DNA from: Streptacidiphilus jeojiense
GTDB lineage: Bacteria > Actinomycetota > Actinomycetes > Streptomycetales > Streptomycetaceae
Direction: 5' to 3'
Assembly: GCF_000719095.1 (NCBI RefSeq)
Contig: NZ_JOEH01000008.1
Span: forward strand, 248,001 to 312,000
Length of the DNA stretch: 64,000 bases
The position numbers were made by a program, and so were the translations under genes. Below, piece by piece: positions 62,575 to 64,000 of this stretch. Every line of letters starts with the position of its first letter. Position 1 is the first letter of the stretch. The notes under the pieces are model-generated. The model was not told the origin of the DNA and searched no databases. It saw only the letters and a program-made list of their open reading frames with translations.

Positions 62575-64000
62575 ATGGATCCGCTGGACGCAATCGTCTT
62601 CGGCGCGACCGGCTTCATCGGCCGCTCCCTCGTCGCTGAACTGCTCACCCAGGGGCAGCGGGTAGCCGCCACCGTGCGCAAGGACACCCTCACCCCCTGG
62701 TTGATCTCCCAGGGCATCGAAACCGGCAACCTGGAACTCGTCACCGCCGACATCACCCGACCACTCTCGGGGCTCCCAGAAGTGCGCGACGTCTACAACA
62801 CCGCCGGGCGCTACGCCTTCGGCCTCGGAGTGGAAGAGGCACGGGCGACCAACGTCACTGGGGCACTCCACGTGCTCGAATGGGCGGCCGCGCGGCCCTC
62901 ACTGCGGCGGCTGGTGCACATCAGCGGGTACCGGGTGAGCGCGGTCGACGGCAGCCCCGACTACGCAGGCCTCGGTGCGTACGAGGCCTCGAAGATCGAG
63001 GGCGATCAGGCTCTGCGTGCCCGGGCCCGCGAGTTGAACGTCCCGCTGAACATCGTCAATCCCGGTGTCGTGATCGGGCCGGGCCAGTACATCGGCCTGG
63101 CCACCCTCGTCGAGGACCTGTGGAACGGCCGACTGCCCGCAGTACCGGGCAGCGCCGACACCTTCGTGCCGATCACCGTGCTCGACCACCTGGCTCGGTT
63201 CATGGCTCGACTCCCCACGTCGCCTGCGGGCGTGCACCACTGGGTACTGGACGACACCACCCCACGCCTACCCGAACTGATCGGCACGATCGCCGGCCAC
63301 ACCGGCACGCGGGCGCCCCGACGGACCGTTCCCGTCGGCCTGGTACGTCGCCTGCCCCGCAAGCTGACCGGCGCCGATCCCGAGACACTGTCATTCCTGT
63401 CCACCGACCGCTATCCCACAGCCGGGGCCGATGCCTTCGCCACCGACGCCGGCCTGCGGACACCTGCGGCCACCGACGCCCTGCACACCTGGGCCGACGA
63501 CCTGGTGGCCGCCCGCTTCGGTGCCACCTCACCCTGGCTGCGCCCGTACGGCTTCCACCCCGTTGCCGGCAGCCGTACCTGGTTGACCGGGGACCGGCAC
63601 CGCCCCGACCACGTCCTGCTGCACGGTGCGCCGATGAACGCCGACCTCTGGGCACCGCTCGCCTCCCTGCTCACCGGCCCGGTACTGGCCCCCGACCTGC
63701 CGGGCCTGGGCCGCTCGTCCGCCACGGCCCAGCCGATGGACTCCTGGTTGGCCGAGTTGCTGGACCCGGTGCAGACCCGCCCACTTCTCGTCGCACACTC
63801 CCTCGCCTGCGCCCCCGCGCTGCGCTTCGCCATCGACCATCCGACCCGCATCAGCGGGCTCGTCCTGGTCTCCCCGTCATTCCTCCAGGCGCCGGCCTCC
63901 CCACTCGCCCGCTCACCCCTCGCCGCCCCGCTGATGCGCCGCATGTCCCCCGCTCGACTGGCCCACACCCTGGGCGTCCCCAACGGAGTAGAGGTGAAGA
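62575..64000 (+). CDS. SDR-alpha/beta hydrolase fusion (incomplete at window end)
   Basis: At least 475 codons, open at the window edge. Residues 1-~310 are an extended SDR: MDPLDAIVFGATGFIGRSL with GATGFIG, then VHISGYR, YEASK (Tyr/Lys) and NPGVVIGPGQ. From ~330 on an alpha/beta-hydrolase begins: LLHGAPMNADLWAPL, APDLPGLGRSS and the elbow LVAHSLACAP, where the usual GxSxG reads AHSLA. The start ATG 62575 follows AAGGAG. Regulated by the TetR just upstream. Substrate unknown; two-step conversion of one compound is possible. Confidence 0.9.
   Translation, partial: MDPLDAIVFGATGFIGRSLVAELLTQGQRVAATVRKDTLTPWLISQGIETGNLELVTADITRPLSGLPEVRDVYNTAGRYAFGLGVEEARATNVTGALHVLEWAAARPSLRRLVHISGYRVSAVDGSPDYAGLGAYEASKIEGDQALRARARELNVPLNIVNPGVVIGPGQYIGLATLVEDLWNGRLPAVPGSADTFVPITVLDHLARFMARLPTSPAGVHHWVLDDTTPRLPELIGTIAGHTGTRAPRRTVPVGLVRRLPRKLTGADPETLSFLSTDRYPTAGADAFATDAGLRTPAATDALHTWADDLVAARFGATSPWLRPYGFHPVAGSRTWLTGDRHRPDHVLLHGAPMNADLWAPLASLLTGPVLAPDLPGLGRSSATAQPMDSWLAELLDPVQTRPLLVAHSLACAPALRFAIDHPTRISGLVLVSPSFLQAPASPLARSPLAAPLMRRMSPARLAHTLGVPNGVEVK

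Overview
The window reads as very GC-rich DNA from a free-living actinomycete. The supporting signs are the strong G/C bias at third codon positions, frequent GTG starts, many ATGA/GTGA start-stop overlaps, and the family mix (TetR regulators, 3Fe-4S ferredoxins paired with P450s, an Eis-like acetyltransferase, a ClpX-type zinc finger joined to a helix-turn-helix). I cannot place the genus; a Streptomycetales-like or Frankia-like relative fits better than a mycobacterium. I see no tRNA, rRNA, CRISPR array or insertion sequence.

About 1-53.8 kb is one large catabolic and oxidative island built from blocks. In order: the end of a P450 with ferredoxin and DUF1330 protein (1-795); a TetR/NmrA-like divergent pair with a perfect operator (841-2387); an acyl-CoA dehydrogenase pair plus a small HTH protein (2414-4845); a CaiB / CitE-like / CoA-transferase / enoyl-CoA hydratase operon (4916-8983); an SDR-TetR operon divergent from a ring-hydroxylating oxygenase that has lost its Rieske cluster (9008-11683); an Eis-like acetyltransferase; a ten-gene minus-strand operon with beta-propeller, Rieske oxygenase, Baeyer-Villiger monooxygenase, SDRs, a TPP enzyme, aldehyde dehydrogenase and two SnoaL-like proteins (13011-24819); a ClpX-zinc-finger/HTH gene; a second minus operon with SDR, aldehyde dehydrogenase, CaiB, substrate-binding lipoprotein, ferredoxin, P450, a DUF35-thiolase fusion and a hydrolase (25380-34420); a plus operon with SDR, CMD-family protein, intact Rieske oxygenase, an unknown 106-residue protein and an amidohydrolase (34626-38719); a two-component system (38921-40842); a minus operon with three acyl-CoA dehydrogenases, an APH-type kinase, a quinone oxidoreductase and a crotonase (40850-46987); a TetR and DapB-like reductase (47133-48941); a complete P450/ferredoxin/reductase set (48974-51689); and an acyl-CoA dehydrogenase/SDR pair (51909-53848).

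The island looks suited to taking apart a hydrophobic polycyclic, terpenoid or steroid-like substrate. P450s, Rieske oxygenases and a BVMO would oxygenate it, SDRs and aldehyde dehydrogenases would oxidise the products, CaiB proteins would attach CoA, paired acyl-CoA dehydrogenases and crotonases would run beta-oxidation, and the DUF35-thiolase and CitE-like proteins would cleave C-C bonds. The substrate is not identifiable from sequence alone. A shared palindrome, GAGAA-N5-TTCTC, lies upstream of at least five transcription units spread over 23 kb, including both sides of the TetR gene at 47133, so much of the island may be one regulon.

From 54 kb the content changes. A 2033-residue secreted YD-repeat (RHS-type) protein ends in a compositionally distinct zinc-metallopeptidase-like domain, followed by a translationally coupled single-span membrane protein, an arrangement typical of a polymorphic toxin with its immunity protein. 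The window ends with a GntR regulator, a TetR regulator and an SDR-alpha/beta-hydrolase fusion cut by the window edge; the last two share a clear operator.
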